Shown: positions 46,980 through 55,385 of the stretch, in pieces | Numbering within the stretch: position 1 is the stretch's first letter | How the letters are laid out: each line of letters opens with the position of its first letter | Source: an uncultured Lachnospiraceae bacterium | Lineage (GTDB): Bacteria > Bacillota > Clostridia > Lachnospirales > Lachnospiraceae | Length of the DNA: 64,000 nt | Assembly: GCA_947631625.1 (NCBI GenBank) | Contig: CANRMA010000004.1 | Location: forward strand, 120,160-184,159 | Direction of reading: 5' to 3' | Notes under the pieces: generated by a model | The model's input: only the letters and a program-made list of their open reading frames with translations | Databases searched by the model: none | Told to the model about the DNA's origin: nothing | Made by a program: the position numbers and the translations under genes

Positions 46980-48518
46980 ATGATCAGTTTATTGACAAGT
47001 GCCTTATATATAATCTTATATATTTCGGATATGGCATTTTTGTATATGTGGCTTAAGTTATTTTTAGGCAAAAGGAAAGCTGATGGCAAATTATATAATG
47101 TGATAATTATAGCTGCTGTTTTTATTATTAATGTAGGTATGACGCTTTATGCGCAATATCTCGGAAAAGTCGTTTTGCAGATGACGTTTATGCTTTTTGA
47201 ATCTGTGCTGATGGCCCTGTTGGCGTTCAGTGAAAAAACCGCTGTAAAGATTTTATATGCGGTAACGGCATATATAATAGAAGTAGCTGTCGATGTATTT
47301 AACGTATTAAATATTTATATTATAGTCCGATATTCTGATAATTATATTGCGGCGAAAAATATAAGCGAGTATATGCCGGTCATATTTATTTTGGCAAGAG
47401 CGGTATTAAAATTGTTTTTATACTATATCATAATAAAGATATTTTACCGAATGCCCATGCAGAACATGCGTCGTGAGGGCTTGATTAAAACAAAAAGACA
47501 GTATGGATCGTATGTATATATACTGAGATATTCGGTGCTGTTCATCAGTTGTATTTTGTTAGAAGGGATTTGGAGGATGTATAAACTGCCTGATGAAACG
47601 GGCGGCATATTTGCTGAAAACCCGGTTTTAAAAGGCAGTTATCCCAATGACACGGCAAAGGTGGTTTTAGCCTTAGCAGCGGTAATCGGAGTGATCATGG
47701 TAAATCTTATATTGGTTTACTGTTATGAGGCGATGGACGTAATGTTGGATAAGCTTCATGCGATCAAGCTTGAAAATGCTAATTTAAAGCTTGAAGAAAA
47801 ATATTATGATGATCTGGATAAACTCCATGAGGATTATGACATTTATATACACGATATGAAACATACCATGAGAACAATATATGCGTTGGCGGAAGATGGG
47901 AATTATGAAGAAATAAAGAATTTAGCGTCGGATATGAAGGAATTGATAGGGAATGTGGACAGTCAGATCATATGCAGCCATAAGATATTAAATTCTCTGT
48001 TGACCGAAAGGCGCGGCTATGCTGAGGAAAACGGAGTAAACATAGAGTTTGAAATAACTGAGCCTTTGTATTTAAACGAAATAGACGATCCGGATCTTAT
48101 TTTTCTTATGGGTAATCTTCTCGATAATGCCATAGAAGCTGAAATGCAGTCAGACAAACGTGAAGGTATTATTTGCAAAATGCGTATAGCGGGAGACGGC
48201 CTGCATCTTATAATATATATTGAAAACAGTTATGCAGAAAAAGGTCGCATTTTTCAAATGCCTGTAGGAGAGTCCTCATCAGGCATAAAATACAAGTCCG
48301 ATACTTTAAGACATATGAACATCCGGCCGGGAGAAAAGCACGGTATAGGCCTTAAGAGTGTGAATGATATCGTAAAAAAGTATGGAGGTATATCTGACAG
48401 CAGCCGGAGTGACGGAAGATATTCCGTAAAAATCATACTTCCCATACACTGCGGATGGGAAGGAGAGCCTTTTTATACCGCGCCTGTTCCGGTATATGTA
48501 CGGACTGAAGGGTATTGA
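46980..48518 (+). CDS. GHKL sensor histidine kinase, second copy
   Basis: 512 residues: six membrane helices, with an outside loop between the last two (about residues 205-230), a coiled stretch, the phospho-acceptor His in 'IYIHDMKHTMRTI' (near residue 290) and a GHKL ATPase domain ('LIFLMGNLLDNAIEAEM', 'EKHGIGLKSVNDIVKKYGG'). It differs from the kinase at 43597 and is divergent from agrBD. With only one agrD in view, the two kinases may sense the same peptide with different outputs, or one may serve another signal. A terminator follows. Confidence 0.87.
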   Translation: MISLLTSALYIILYISDMAFLYMWLKLFLGKRKADGKLYNVIIIAAVFIINVGMTLYAQYLGKVVLQMTFMLFESVLMALLAFSEKTAVKILYAVTAYIIEVAVDVFNVLNIYIIVRYSDNYIAAKNISEYMPVIFILARAVLKLFLYYIIIKIFYRMPMQNMRREGLIKTKRQYGSYVYILRYSVLFISCILLEGIWRMYKLPDETGGIFAENPVLKGSYPNDTAKVVLALAAVIGVIMVNLILVYCYEAMDVMLDKLHAIKLENANLKLEEKYYDDLDKLHEDYDIYIHDMKHTMRTIYALAEDGNYEEIKNLASDMKELIGNVDSQIICSHKILNSLLTERRGYAEENGVNIEFEITEPLYLNEIDDPDLIFLMGNLLDNAIEAEMQSDKREGIICKMRIAGDGLHLIIYIENSYAEKGRIFQMPVGESSSGIKYKSDTLRHMNIRPGEKHGIGLKSVNDIVKKYGGISDSSRSDGRYSVKIILPIHCGWEGEPFYTAPVPVYVRTEGY

Positions 48519-48600
48519 AACAACTATTGAAATAAATATTATTATGCAGGTTTTGGAATTCAGGTCATAAAAATAATAAGCTATTGCATATTAACACAAA

Positions 48601-48638
48601 ATAAGGTAAAATTTTTAATATGATTTTACCTTATTTTT
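48601..48638 (+). terminator. Rho-independent terminator after the sensor kinase
   Basis: Perfect 12-base arms ATAAGGTAAAAT and complement (48601-48612 and 48623-48634) followed by a T run. It lies just before the glycan cluster. Confidence 0.75.
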
Positions 48639-48671
48639 ATGTGTAAAATATCTTATAATATGGGTATAAGA

Positions 48672-49733
48672 ATGAAGATTGTATTTGTGATCCCAAACAT
48701 GACGGGCGGCGGTACCGAACGGGTTATCTCGCTCCTTTCAAAAGAGTATATAAAGATGGGCATTGACGTTGCGATCATGCAGTTTGCAGGGTATGAAAAT
48801 GCATATGAGCTTGACAAAAACGTCGAAGATTTCAGCATAGCCCCCAGGTCTGACGGAAATCCGTTGGTAATAATACGAAGAATAGTCAATATGCGCAGAT
48901 ATTTCAAAAAAGAGCCGGATTGTCTGATATTTTCGTTTTGCGTGATGGGAGCGGTATTTTCCGTAATAGCTTCTATGGGGATGAAACGTTGTATTCTGGT
49001 GGCTGAGCGCAGCAGCCCGGACAGTTGTAAACAGGTCAGGCTTAGAAACTGGGCATATAAGCGCGCAGACAGAATCACTTTTCAGACTAATGAGGGCATT
49101 ACCTATTTTCCGGACCGGATAAAGGCTAAGGCAGTGGTGATACCCAATCCGATAGATGCCGATATCCCTGAGCCTTATACGGGTAAAAGGACGCACAGGA
49201 TAGTAACGGTCGGAAGACTTCATGAGGTAAAAAATCATGCCCTTATTTTGGAGGCATTTGCCGATTTTGCGGACACGTTTCCTGATTATAAACTGCACAT
49301 TTACGGCCGGGGGGAGCTTGAAAGTAAACTTAAAGATCAGGCGCAAAGCTTAGGTATAAGCGATAAGGTTATATGGCATGGTTTTGTGAAAAATGTCAAA
49401 GAAGAGATACGGGACGCGGCAATGTTTGTTTCCGCCTCAAATTACGAAGGAATATCCAATTCCATGTTGGAAGCGCTTGCGATGGGAATTCCGTCCATCT
49501 GTACGGACTGTCCGATCGGCGGCGCAAGGAGCTATATAGAAAACGGCAGGAACGGCATACTGATACCTGTGCACGATAAAGCCGCGCTTGTTGAAGCGAT
49601 GACAAAGATCGCATCAGACGGATCTTTTGCGGCCGGTTTATCCGTAAATGCGGCAAAGCTTAAGGATAAATATTCGGCCGAAAGCATAGCGAAGAGCTTT
49701 CTTGAAGCGGCCGGATTTAGTCAAAGTATATGA
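48672..49733 (+). CDS. GT4-family glycosyltransferase
   Basis: 353 residues with a GT-B fold: 'VIPNMTGGGTERVISLL' at the N-terminus and 'NYEGISNSMLEALAMGIPSI' with 'YGRGELESKL' in the C-terminal donor domain, as in GT4 enzymes for capsular and teichuronic-type polymers. The start at 48672 is where the conserved sequence begins; upstream ATGs (48639, 48660) lie in or right after the terminator. It opens a glycan cluster that continues through the sugar-nucleotide genes at 50.7-53.1 kb. A G6 run at 49309-49314 is present but shorter than the G8 tracts elsewhere. Confidence 0.85.
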   Translation: MKIVFVIPNMTGGGTERVISLLSKEYIKMGIDVAIMQFAGYENAYELDKNVEDFSIAPRSDGNPLVIIRRIVNMRRYFKKEPDCLIFSFCVMGAVFSVIASMGMKRCILVAERSSPDSCKQVRLRNWAYKRADRITFQTNEGITYFPDRIKAKAVVIPNPIDADIPEPYTGKRTHRIVTVGRLHEVKNHALILEAFADFADTFPDYKLHIYGRGELESKLKDQAQSLGISDKVIWHGFVKNVKEEIRDAAMFVSASNYEGISNSMLEALAMGIPSICTDCPIGGARSYIENGRNGILIPVHDKAALVEAMTKIASDGSFAAGLSVNAAKLKDKYSAESIAKSFLEAAGFSQSI

Positions 49734-49758
49734 AATATAAGAAAACGGAACTTATATA

Positions 49759-50655
49759 ATGAGTATTGTTACTATAATAACGCCAACTTACAATAGGGCG
49801 CAGCTTTTACCCAGGTTATATGAGAGTCTGGTCGATCAGACGCTGCAGGATTTTGAATGGATGGTAATTGACGACGGAAGCAAAGATAACACCGAAGAAC
49901 TTATACAGGGTTATATTATGGAGCAGAAAATCCCCATTCATTATGAAAAACAGCAGAACGCAGGCAAACATACCGCGCTTAACCGGGGCATAGCGCAGAT
50001 ACAGTCTGAACTTACATTTATTGTTGACAGCGACGATTATCTGACGCCCGATGCTGTAGAGATAATAATAAAATATCATAATAATTATCGAAAAACCGAT
50101 AATCTATGCGGATATAGTTTTTTACGCTGTCATCAGGACGGACGTGTAAATACCGCATACTTTCCTGAAGATGAAAAAACAGACACTTATCTGTCAGTGA
50201 GGATAAACGGAAATATAGGCGGGGATAAAGCGGAGGTCTTTTATACGGATATACTGAAACAATATCCTTTTCCCGTGTTTGAAGGTGAAAAGTATATGCC
50301 GGAAGACGCCGTGTGGATGCAAATGTCGGGACCGTATAATATGCTTCATGTTAATAAAAGCATATATATCTGCGACTATCTGGATGACGGACTTACAAAT
50401 ACGGGACGCAGAATGAAGATTAAATCTCCAAAGGGAATGATGTTTAGGTCTAAAGTTTATCTGGACAATCCTGATGTATGCATGAAGGTCAGGATAAAGA
50501 TGATGCTTTTATATATTATATACGGAAAGTTTGCGGGCTGCAGGCCGGCTGAACTTAGAAATGGCGTTAAGAACAGGCTGTTATATGCGGTATGCAGTCC
50601 GCCGGCTTTTATCTTATATAAAAAGTGGAAGAAAAGTTATACAAAGCAAGATTAA
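49759..50655 (+). CDS. GT2-family glycosyltransferase
   Basis: 298 residues with a GT-A domain at the N-terminus: 'IITPTYNRAQLLPRLYESL', 'MVIDDGSKDNTEEL', and the DxD-type 'TFIVDSDDYLTPDA'. A short basic C-terminal tail without membrane helices suggests a soluble or peripheral enzyme. It adds a sugar to a lipid-linked glycan on the cytoplasmic side. The ribosome site is weak (CGGAAC). It follows the GT4 gene by 25 bases and precedes the UDP-glucose dehydrogenase gene, so uronic acid is a plausible but unproven donor. Confidence 0.85.
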   Translation: MSIVTIITPTYNRAQLLPRLYESLVDQTLQDFEWMVIDDGSKDNTEELIQGYIMEQKIPIHYEKQQNAGKHTALNRGIAQIQSELTFIVDSDDYLTPDAVEIIIKYHNNYRKTDNLCGYSFLRCHQDGRVNTAYFPEDEKTDTYLSVRINGNIGGDKAEVFYTDILKQYPFPVFEGEKYMPEDAVWMQMSGPYNMLHVNKSIYICDYLDDGLTNTGRRMKIKSPKGMMFRSKVYLDNPDVCMKVRIKMMLLYIIYGKFAGCRPAELRNGVKNRLLYAVCSPPAFILYKKWKKSYTKQD

Positions 50656-50684
50656 AAAATTAAGAAAAAAAACGAGGGATTGAT

Positions 50685-51995
50685 ATGAGACTTGCAGTTG
50701 CGGGAACAGGTTATGTAGGATTGGTGGCAGGCGTATGTTTTGCCGAAATGGGTCATGACGTAACTTGTGTGGATGTTGATGAAAATAAAGTCAGGATGAT
50801 GGAGTCGGGAATAACTCCGATATATGAAGACGGGCTTCAGGAGCTGATGCAGAAAAATAATGCGGCAGGAAGACTGCGCTATACGACGGATTATCAGGCT
50901 GCATATAAAGATAAAGATGCTATTTTTATCGGGGTCGGCACTCCTGAACAGCCTGACGGTTCAGCAAATTTAAGTTATATAGCTACAGTGTCGAGACAGA
51001 TTGCGGAATCGGTGGAGAGAGACTGTCTTGTTGTGGTAAAATCCACTGTTCCGGTCGGAACCAATGATAAAGTGGAGCAGTTTATAAATGATTTTCTGGT
51101 AAGGGATGTGAAAGTGGAAGTGGCGTCCAATCCCGAATTTCTGGCGCAGGGATCGGCGGTGCGTGATACTTTGCATGCCGCAAGGATAATAATCGGGACC
51201 GAGAGTAAAGAGGCTGAGGATATCTTAAAGAAAATATATGAACCTTTCGGGCTTCCTATCATATCGATGAACAGACGTTCGGCGGAAATGACCAAGTACG
51301 CCTGCAATGATTTTCTCGCGCTTAAGATATCATATATGAATGACATTGCAAATCTGTGCGAGCTTGTGGGAGCGGATATTGACGCGGTTGCGGAAGGCAT
51401 GAGCTATGATGCAAGGATAGGAGCCAAATTCCTCAATGCGGGTATCGGATACGGAGGAAGCTGTTTCCCGAAAGATACCAAAGCGCTTAAATATATCGCG
51501 CACCGGAACGGTTATACACTTAGAACCGTTGAAGCTGCGGTAGATGTAAACTTAGAACAGAAAACCCGTCTTTTCCAAAAGGCGAGCAACCGTATGATCA
51601 CTTTTGAAGGTCTGCGCGTAGCTGTGCTTGGATTGGCGTTCAAGGCGGGAACAGATGATCTCAGGGAAGCTCCTTCACTTGACAATGTGAAACTTTTACT
51701 TGAGAGCGGCGCGGACATATATGCTTATGATCCCATTGCTGCCGATAACTTCAAAAAAGTATATCCTGAAGGCAAAGCTCTGAAAGGCGCTATCCATTAT
51801 GCGGACAAGCCGGAAGACGCCCTTAAAGATGCGGCGATCTGTTTCATATTTACGGAGTGGGGAGAGATCAAAAATGTTCCTGCGCCGGCATTTAAGGAAT
51901 TAATGAGGATACCGCTTGTTTATGACGGCCGTAATGTATTTGATACAAAGACAATGAAAGATGCGGGAATTGAATATTACAGCATAGGAAGATGA
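50685..51995 (+). CDS. ugd: UDP-glucose 6-dehydrogenase
   Basis: 436 residues with the full UDP-glucose/GDP-mannose dehydrogenase layout: NAD-binding 'MRLAVAGTGYVGLVAGVCFA', catalytic-side 'EFLAQGSAVRDTLHAARIIIG', active-site Cys in 'GIGYGGSCFPKDTKALKYIA', and the C-terminal domain 'LGLAFKAGTDDLREAPSL'. It oxidises UDP-glucose to UDP-glucuronate with two NAD+. A GAGGGA ribosome site precedes the ATG. The next gene encodes a UDP-glucuronate epimerase, so the pair supplies UDP-glucuronate and probably UDP-galacturonate for the glycan. Confidence 0.95.
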   Translation: MRLAVAGTGYVGLVAGVCFAEMGHDVTCVDVDENKVRMMESGITPIYEDGLQELMQKNNAAGRLRYTTDYQAAYKDKDAIFIGVGTPEQPDGSANLSYIATVSRQIAESVERDCLVVVKSTVPVGTNDKVEQFINDFLVRDVKVEVASNPEFLAQGSAVRDTLHAARIIIGTESKEAEDILKKIYEPFGLPIISMNRRSAEMTKYACNDFLALKISYMNDIANLCELVGADIDAVAEGMSYDARIGAKFLNAGIGYGGSCFPKDTKALKYIAHRNGYTLRTVEAAVDVNLEQKTRLFQKASNRMITFEGLRVAVLGLAFKAGTDDLREAPSLDNVKLLLESGADIYAYDPIAADNFKKVYPEGKALKGAIHYADKPEDALKDAAICFIFTEWGEIKNVPAPAFKELMRIPLVYDGRNVFDTKTMKDAGIEYYSIGR

Positions 51996-52080
51996 TCCAT
52001 GTAAAGAGGATAGGCTGTATAAAGAAGACATTAATAAAAGAAGACATTAAAATAGGAAGATAACTTATAAAGGAGCAGAT

Positions 52081-53082
52081 ATGAATCCCTTAAATCCCAA
52101 CAAAACATATCTTATAACAGGAGCTGCAGGCTTTATCGGGTTTCACCTTTCAAAGAGCCTGCTTGAAAAGGGAGCGGAAGTCATCGGCTTTGATAACCTT
52201 AATAATTATTATGCGGTTTCATTAAAGCGTGACAGGTTGGAGATATTGAAAAGCTATGACAATTTCAGATTTATTCTGGGTGATCTGTCGGATAAAAGAG
52301 ATGTTTTCAGACTTTTTCAGGAATATAATCCGCAGATAGTGGTCAATCTCGGGGCTCAGGCCGGCGTGCGCTACAGTATTGACAATCCTGACGCCTATAT
52401 GCAGTCCAACATTATGGGATTTTTCCATGTGCTTGAAGGCTGCCGTTATTTTCCCGTTGAGCATCTGGTATATGCTTCGTCCAGTTCGGTTTACGGAGGA
52501 AACGAAAAGATACCTTTTTCCGCGCAGGACAAAGTAGACGAACCGGTAAGCCTGTATGCGGCGACCAAGAAATCCAATGAACTCATGGCTCATGCTTACA
52601 GCGATCTGTACAGGATACCTGCTACGGGACTCAGATTTTTTACGGTATACGGCCCTTTTGGAAGGCCTGACATGGCTTATTTTAAATTTACGGATAAGAT
52701 AATAAAAGGCGAACCTATACAGTTATATAATAACGGCGATATGTACAGGGATTTTACATACATTGACGATATCGTAAAAGGAATTGAGAATATTTTGTGC
52801 AATCCTCCGGCAAAAAATTCAAAAGGCTGCCGCTATAAGATTTATAATATAGGAAATAATAAGCCCGAAAAACTTATGGATTTTGTTAAAACACTCGAAG
52901 AGTGTCTCGGTATGGAAGCTGTTAAGGAGTTTCTGCCTATGCAGCCTGGAGATGTGTACCGGACTTATGCAGATGTAGACGATCTTATAAAAGATTATGA
53001 TTTTAAGCCTGATACCTCCATAAAAGAAGGACTTGGAAAGTTTGTAAAATGGTATCGTGAATACTATGGAAAGAATTGCTGA
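52081..53082 (+). CDS. UDP-glucuronate 4-epimerase-like NAD-dependent epimerase
   Basis: 333 residues of the extended short-chain dehydrogenase family: Rossmann motif 'ITGAAGFIGFHLSKSL', the UDP-glucuronate epimerase-type 'FDNLNNYYAVSLKRDRLEIL', active-site Ser/Tyr/Lys in 'YASSSSVYGG' and 'YAATKKSNELMAH', and 'RFFTVYGPFGRPDMAYFKFT'. It most likely interconverts UDP-glucuronate and UDP-galacturonate, which fits its place next to the UDP-glucose dehydrogenase gene. AAAGGAG precedes the ATG. Some relatives act on other sugars, so the product is a strong inference, not a proof. Confidence 0.9.
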   Translation: MNPLNPNKTYLITGAAGFIGFHLSKSLLEKGAEVIGFDNLNNYYAVSLKRDRLEILKSYDNFRFILGDLSDKRDVFRLFQEYNPQIVVNLGAQAGVRYSIDNPDAYMQSNIMGFFHVLEGCRYFPVEHLVYASSSSVYGGNEKIPFSAQDKVDEPVSLYAATKKSNELMAHAYSDLYRIPATGLRFFTVYGPFGRPDMAYFKFTDKIIKGEPIQLYNNGDMYRDFTYIDDIVKGIENILCNPPAKNSKGCRYKIYNIGNNKPEKLMDFVKTLEECLGMEAVKEFLPMQPGDVYRTYADVDDLIKDYDFKPDTSIKEGLGKFVKWYREYYGKNC

Positions 53083-53153
53083 GCGCTATCGTTAAGGTAT
53101 GCGCGGATAACAGTTGAGAAAAGTCGTAAATATTACGGAAAGGCATGATCGAT

Positions 53154-54140
53154 ATGGAAAGCAGCGCTAGAGAAATACCCGTCCTGTATCTGGTGGTTCC
53201 CTGTTATAATGAAGAAGAAATGATCGAAAGATCGGCACAGGTAATGAGCGATAAACTGCGCAGGCTTATGAAAGAAGGAAAAGTAAAAGCCGGCAGTAAA
53301 GTTATGTTTGTTAATGACGGCAGTAAGGATAATACTCTTAAACTTTTACACAAAGCGGCTGAGAAAGATGCGATCTTTTCCATAATAAGTCTTGCCGGAA
53401 ATTACGGACACCAGAGCGCAATACTGGCGGGTATGATGATGGCGAGAAAATATGCTGACGTTGTCGTGACCATAGACGCAGATTTACAGCAGGATATAGA
53501 GGCGCTTGATAATTTTTTAACATGCTACATGAATGGAAGTGAGATTGTATACGGAATTCGTAATGACAGAAGCTCTGACAATATATTTAAAAAGACCACC
53601 GCGCTTGCTTATTATAAGTTCATGCATATGCTTGGCAGTAATGTGATCACAAACCATGCGGATTACAGGCTTATGTCCAAAAAGGCGCTTGACGCATTGT
53701 CTGAATATCAGGAAACCAACCTGTTCTTGCGCGGACTCATACCGACCATGGGATTTCCTTCGGATGTGGTTTATTTTGATGTAAAAGAGCGCGAGGCAGG
53801 CCATTCCAAATACACGCTCAGTAAGATGTTTACACTGGCAATGGACGGTATTACTTCCATGAGTGTAAGACCGCTTAGAATGATTGCCGGACTGGGGTTT
53901 ATCGTATGCCTTTTCAGTATTGCAATGTGCATTTTCAGCCTGGTAGACTGGGCAGGCGGAAATACGGTCCCGGGCTATACCACAAGCATTATAGTGTCGC
54001 TCATGATGGGAGGCATAACACTGTTCTCACTTGGGATCATCGGCGAATACATCGGTAAAATTTATATGGAGACCAAAAAGCGCCCGCGCTATATAATAGA
54101 TACATTTGTCTGGAAAGAAGACGATAACGGAACTGCATAG
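53154..54140 (+). CDS. GT2 glycosyltransferase, polyprenyl-phosphate sugar transferase (GtrB/ArnC-like)
   Basis: 328 residues: GT-A domain with 'LVVPCYNEEEMIERSAQVM', 'MFVNDGSKDNT', 'VVTIDADLQQD' and 'YGIRNDRSSDN', then two membrane helices (about 235-305). The pattern is that of GtrB/ArnC-type enzymes that attach a sugar to undecaprenyl phosphate at the membrane. ATG 53154 is preferred because GGAAAGG is ten bases upstream; ATG 53145 would be too close. It ends this plus-strand cluster and converges on the SGNH gene. Its product could serve the GT39-like proteins of the left locus. Confidence 0.88.
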   Translation: MESSAREIPVLYLVVPCYNEEEMIERSAQVMSDKLRRLMKEGKVKAGSKVMFVNDGSKDNTLKLLHKAAEKDAIFSIISLAGNYGHQSAILAGMMMARKYADVVVTIDADLQQDIEALDNFLTCYMNGSEIVYGIRNDRSSDNIFKKTTALAYYKFMHMLGSNVITNHADYRLMSKKALDALSEYQETNLFLRGLIPTMGFPSDVVYFDVKEREAGHSKYTLSKMFTLAMDGITSMSVRPLRMIAGLGFIVCLFSIAMCIFSLVDWAGGNTVPGYTTSIIVSLMMGGITLFSLGIIGEYIGKIYMETKKRPRYIIDTFVWKEDDNGTA

Positions 54141-54216
54141 CTTTCAGAAAATATTTTCAAATCAATATATTCAATCAATATTTTCGATGAATATTTCCGG
54201 CCATGTAGCGGCGCTG

Positions 54217-55344
54217 TCACTTAAATTTATCAAGTTCCGCAACTTCATCAAGCAGAATATTCATAAAATACTCACTGCCTTTTTCGTTCAGATGATCGCA
54301 GTCTGCAAAATATGTCAGATCTTTATAAAATCTTTCGTCCTCAGAATAATCATAATAACTGACACCCGTGTCAGTTTTGACCTTGTTTACTGTATCATTA
54401 AATTCTTTAAGAAATTCTTCCGACACCAACTCTTTATAATAAGAAGAAAAAGGAGTAGTGATCAAAACAGGTGTGATATCTTTTCCCTTACAATAATTAA
54501 TGATATCGTACAGTTCATCGATCCTTTCAGGCATAAAATACTCGGTTTTATTGTCGAAATGCCTGCTGTAACGCGCCTTTGCTCTTGCTGCAAACTCTTC
54601 GGTATCGTTTTCGACCGTATCGGCCTGCGCGCCTTCAGTATCGTTTTTGACCGTATCAGTCTGCGCACCTTCGGTATCGTCTTCGGTCGTATCATTCTGC
54701 GCGCTTTCAGCATCGTTTTCGGCCGTATCGGCCTGTTCGTCATCGTCATCATTCCCGGAGACTGCCGTGTTATCGGCGGCTAAGACAATCTGAGACAGTT
54801 TGTACTTATTTTTTAAATACGGAAAAAGTTTAAGTATATCTTCTCCGGCAGACAAAATGGGCAGTCTGTTTGTGATAAGATCCACGTACGGGTCATAGTC
54901 CGGAATATTTTCAGGCGAGAGAAAACGATAGTAACGCAGACTCATGGCCTGCGCTTCGGACTCATTTATCACTTCATTATTAAAAGAAAAATAAGATACG
55001 GGAATAAACATTACGCTGTCTTTAGTCATATAATCGCCAAATTCCTTTAATATCGCCAGGTCATAGTTATAACTCTGACTGGTGTTGGCAAAGTTAAAAC
55101 ATGAATATCCACGCTCTTCCAGAGCGGTGTAATCAAAATCATAAGCGCCGTGTGAACTGCCAAGATTACCTACATCGACATGGTCATACGAAGCAGTCAG
55201 TATGGAAAATTTGGAGATATCCCAGTATTTGTCATTATCGATCCAGTAATAAGGCTTGTTGAGCAGCCAGATTATCATAACTGCGGCAAGCGGTATTAAA
55301 ATACATTTAAGAATAAACCTTAATACATCATAAGATTTTTTCAT
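54217..55344 (-). CDS. SGNH-fold acyltransferase partner with acidic repeat region
   Basis: 375 residues: a membrane helix near the N-terminus (about 10-27), then an SGNH-like domain with the Ser block 'DVGNLGSSHGAYDF', and a late 'FADCDHLNEKGSEYF' block with the Asp/His pair. Between them, at about residues 200-250, is a run of acidic 12-residue repeats (e.g. TEGAQTDTVKND), from four 36-base DNA repeats at 54594-54737. It directly follows the MBOAT gene, so the two probably form an acyl-transfer pair as in alginate acetylation. The start at 55344 has GGAAGGAAGG upstream; the longer frame overlaps the MBOAT gene. A TGACACCCGTGTCA palindrome lies inside (54360-54373). Confidence 0.78.
   Translation of the reverse strand: MKKSYDVLRFILKCILIPLAAVMIIWLLNKPYYWIDNDKYWDISKFSILTASYDHVDVGNLGSSHGAYDFDYTALEERGYSCFNFANTSQSYNYDLAILKEFGDYMTKDSVMFIPVSYFSFNNEVINESEAQAMSLRYYRFLSPENIPDYDPYVDLITNRLPILSAGEDILKLFPYLKNKYKLSQIVLAADNTAVSGNDDDDEQADTAENDAESAQNDTTEDDTEGAQTDTVKNDTEGAQADTVENDTEEFAARAKARYSRHFDNKTEYFMPERIDELYDIINYCKGKDITPVLITTPFSSYYKELVSEEFLKEFNDTVNKVKTDTGVSYYDYSEDERFYKDLTYFADCDHLNEKGSEYFMNILLDEVAELDKFK
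54594..54737. repeat. Four tandem 36-base repeats inside the SGNH gene
   Basis: Imperfect direct repeats of 36 bases (12 codons) coding for an acidic linker. Copy number could vary without breaking the frame. Confidence 0.7.
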
Positions 55345-55385
55345 TATAAATTCCGTACCTTCCTTCCATATTGGATATCTTAAGA

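Noticed and set aside
49309..49314. G6 run in the GT4 gene as a further switch
   Set aside because: Six G is near chance for this sequence and usually too short for frequent slippage.
54594..54737. CRISPR array
   Set aside because: The repeats are contiguous, have no unique spacers and encode an acidic protein segment.
54106..54783. 225-codon open frame opposite the SGNH gene
   Set aside because: It lies wholly opposite a recognisable gene and its repeats mirror the coding repeats; no ribosome site or family match.
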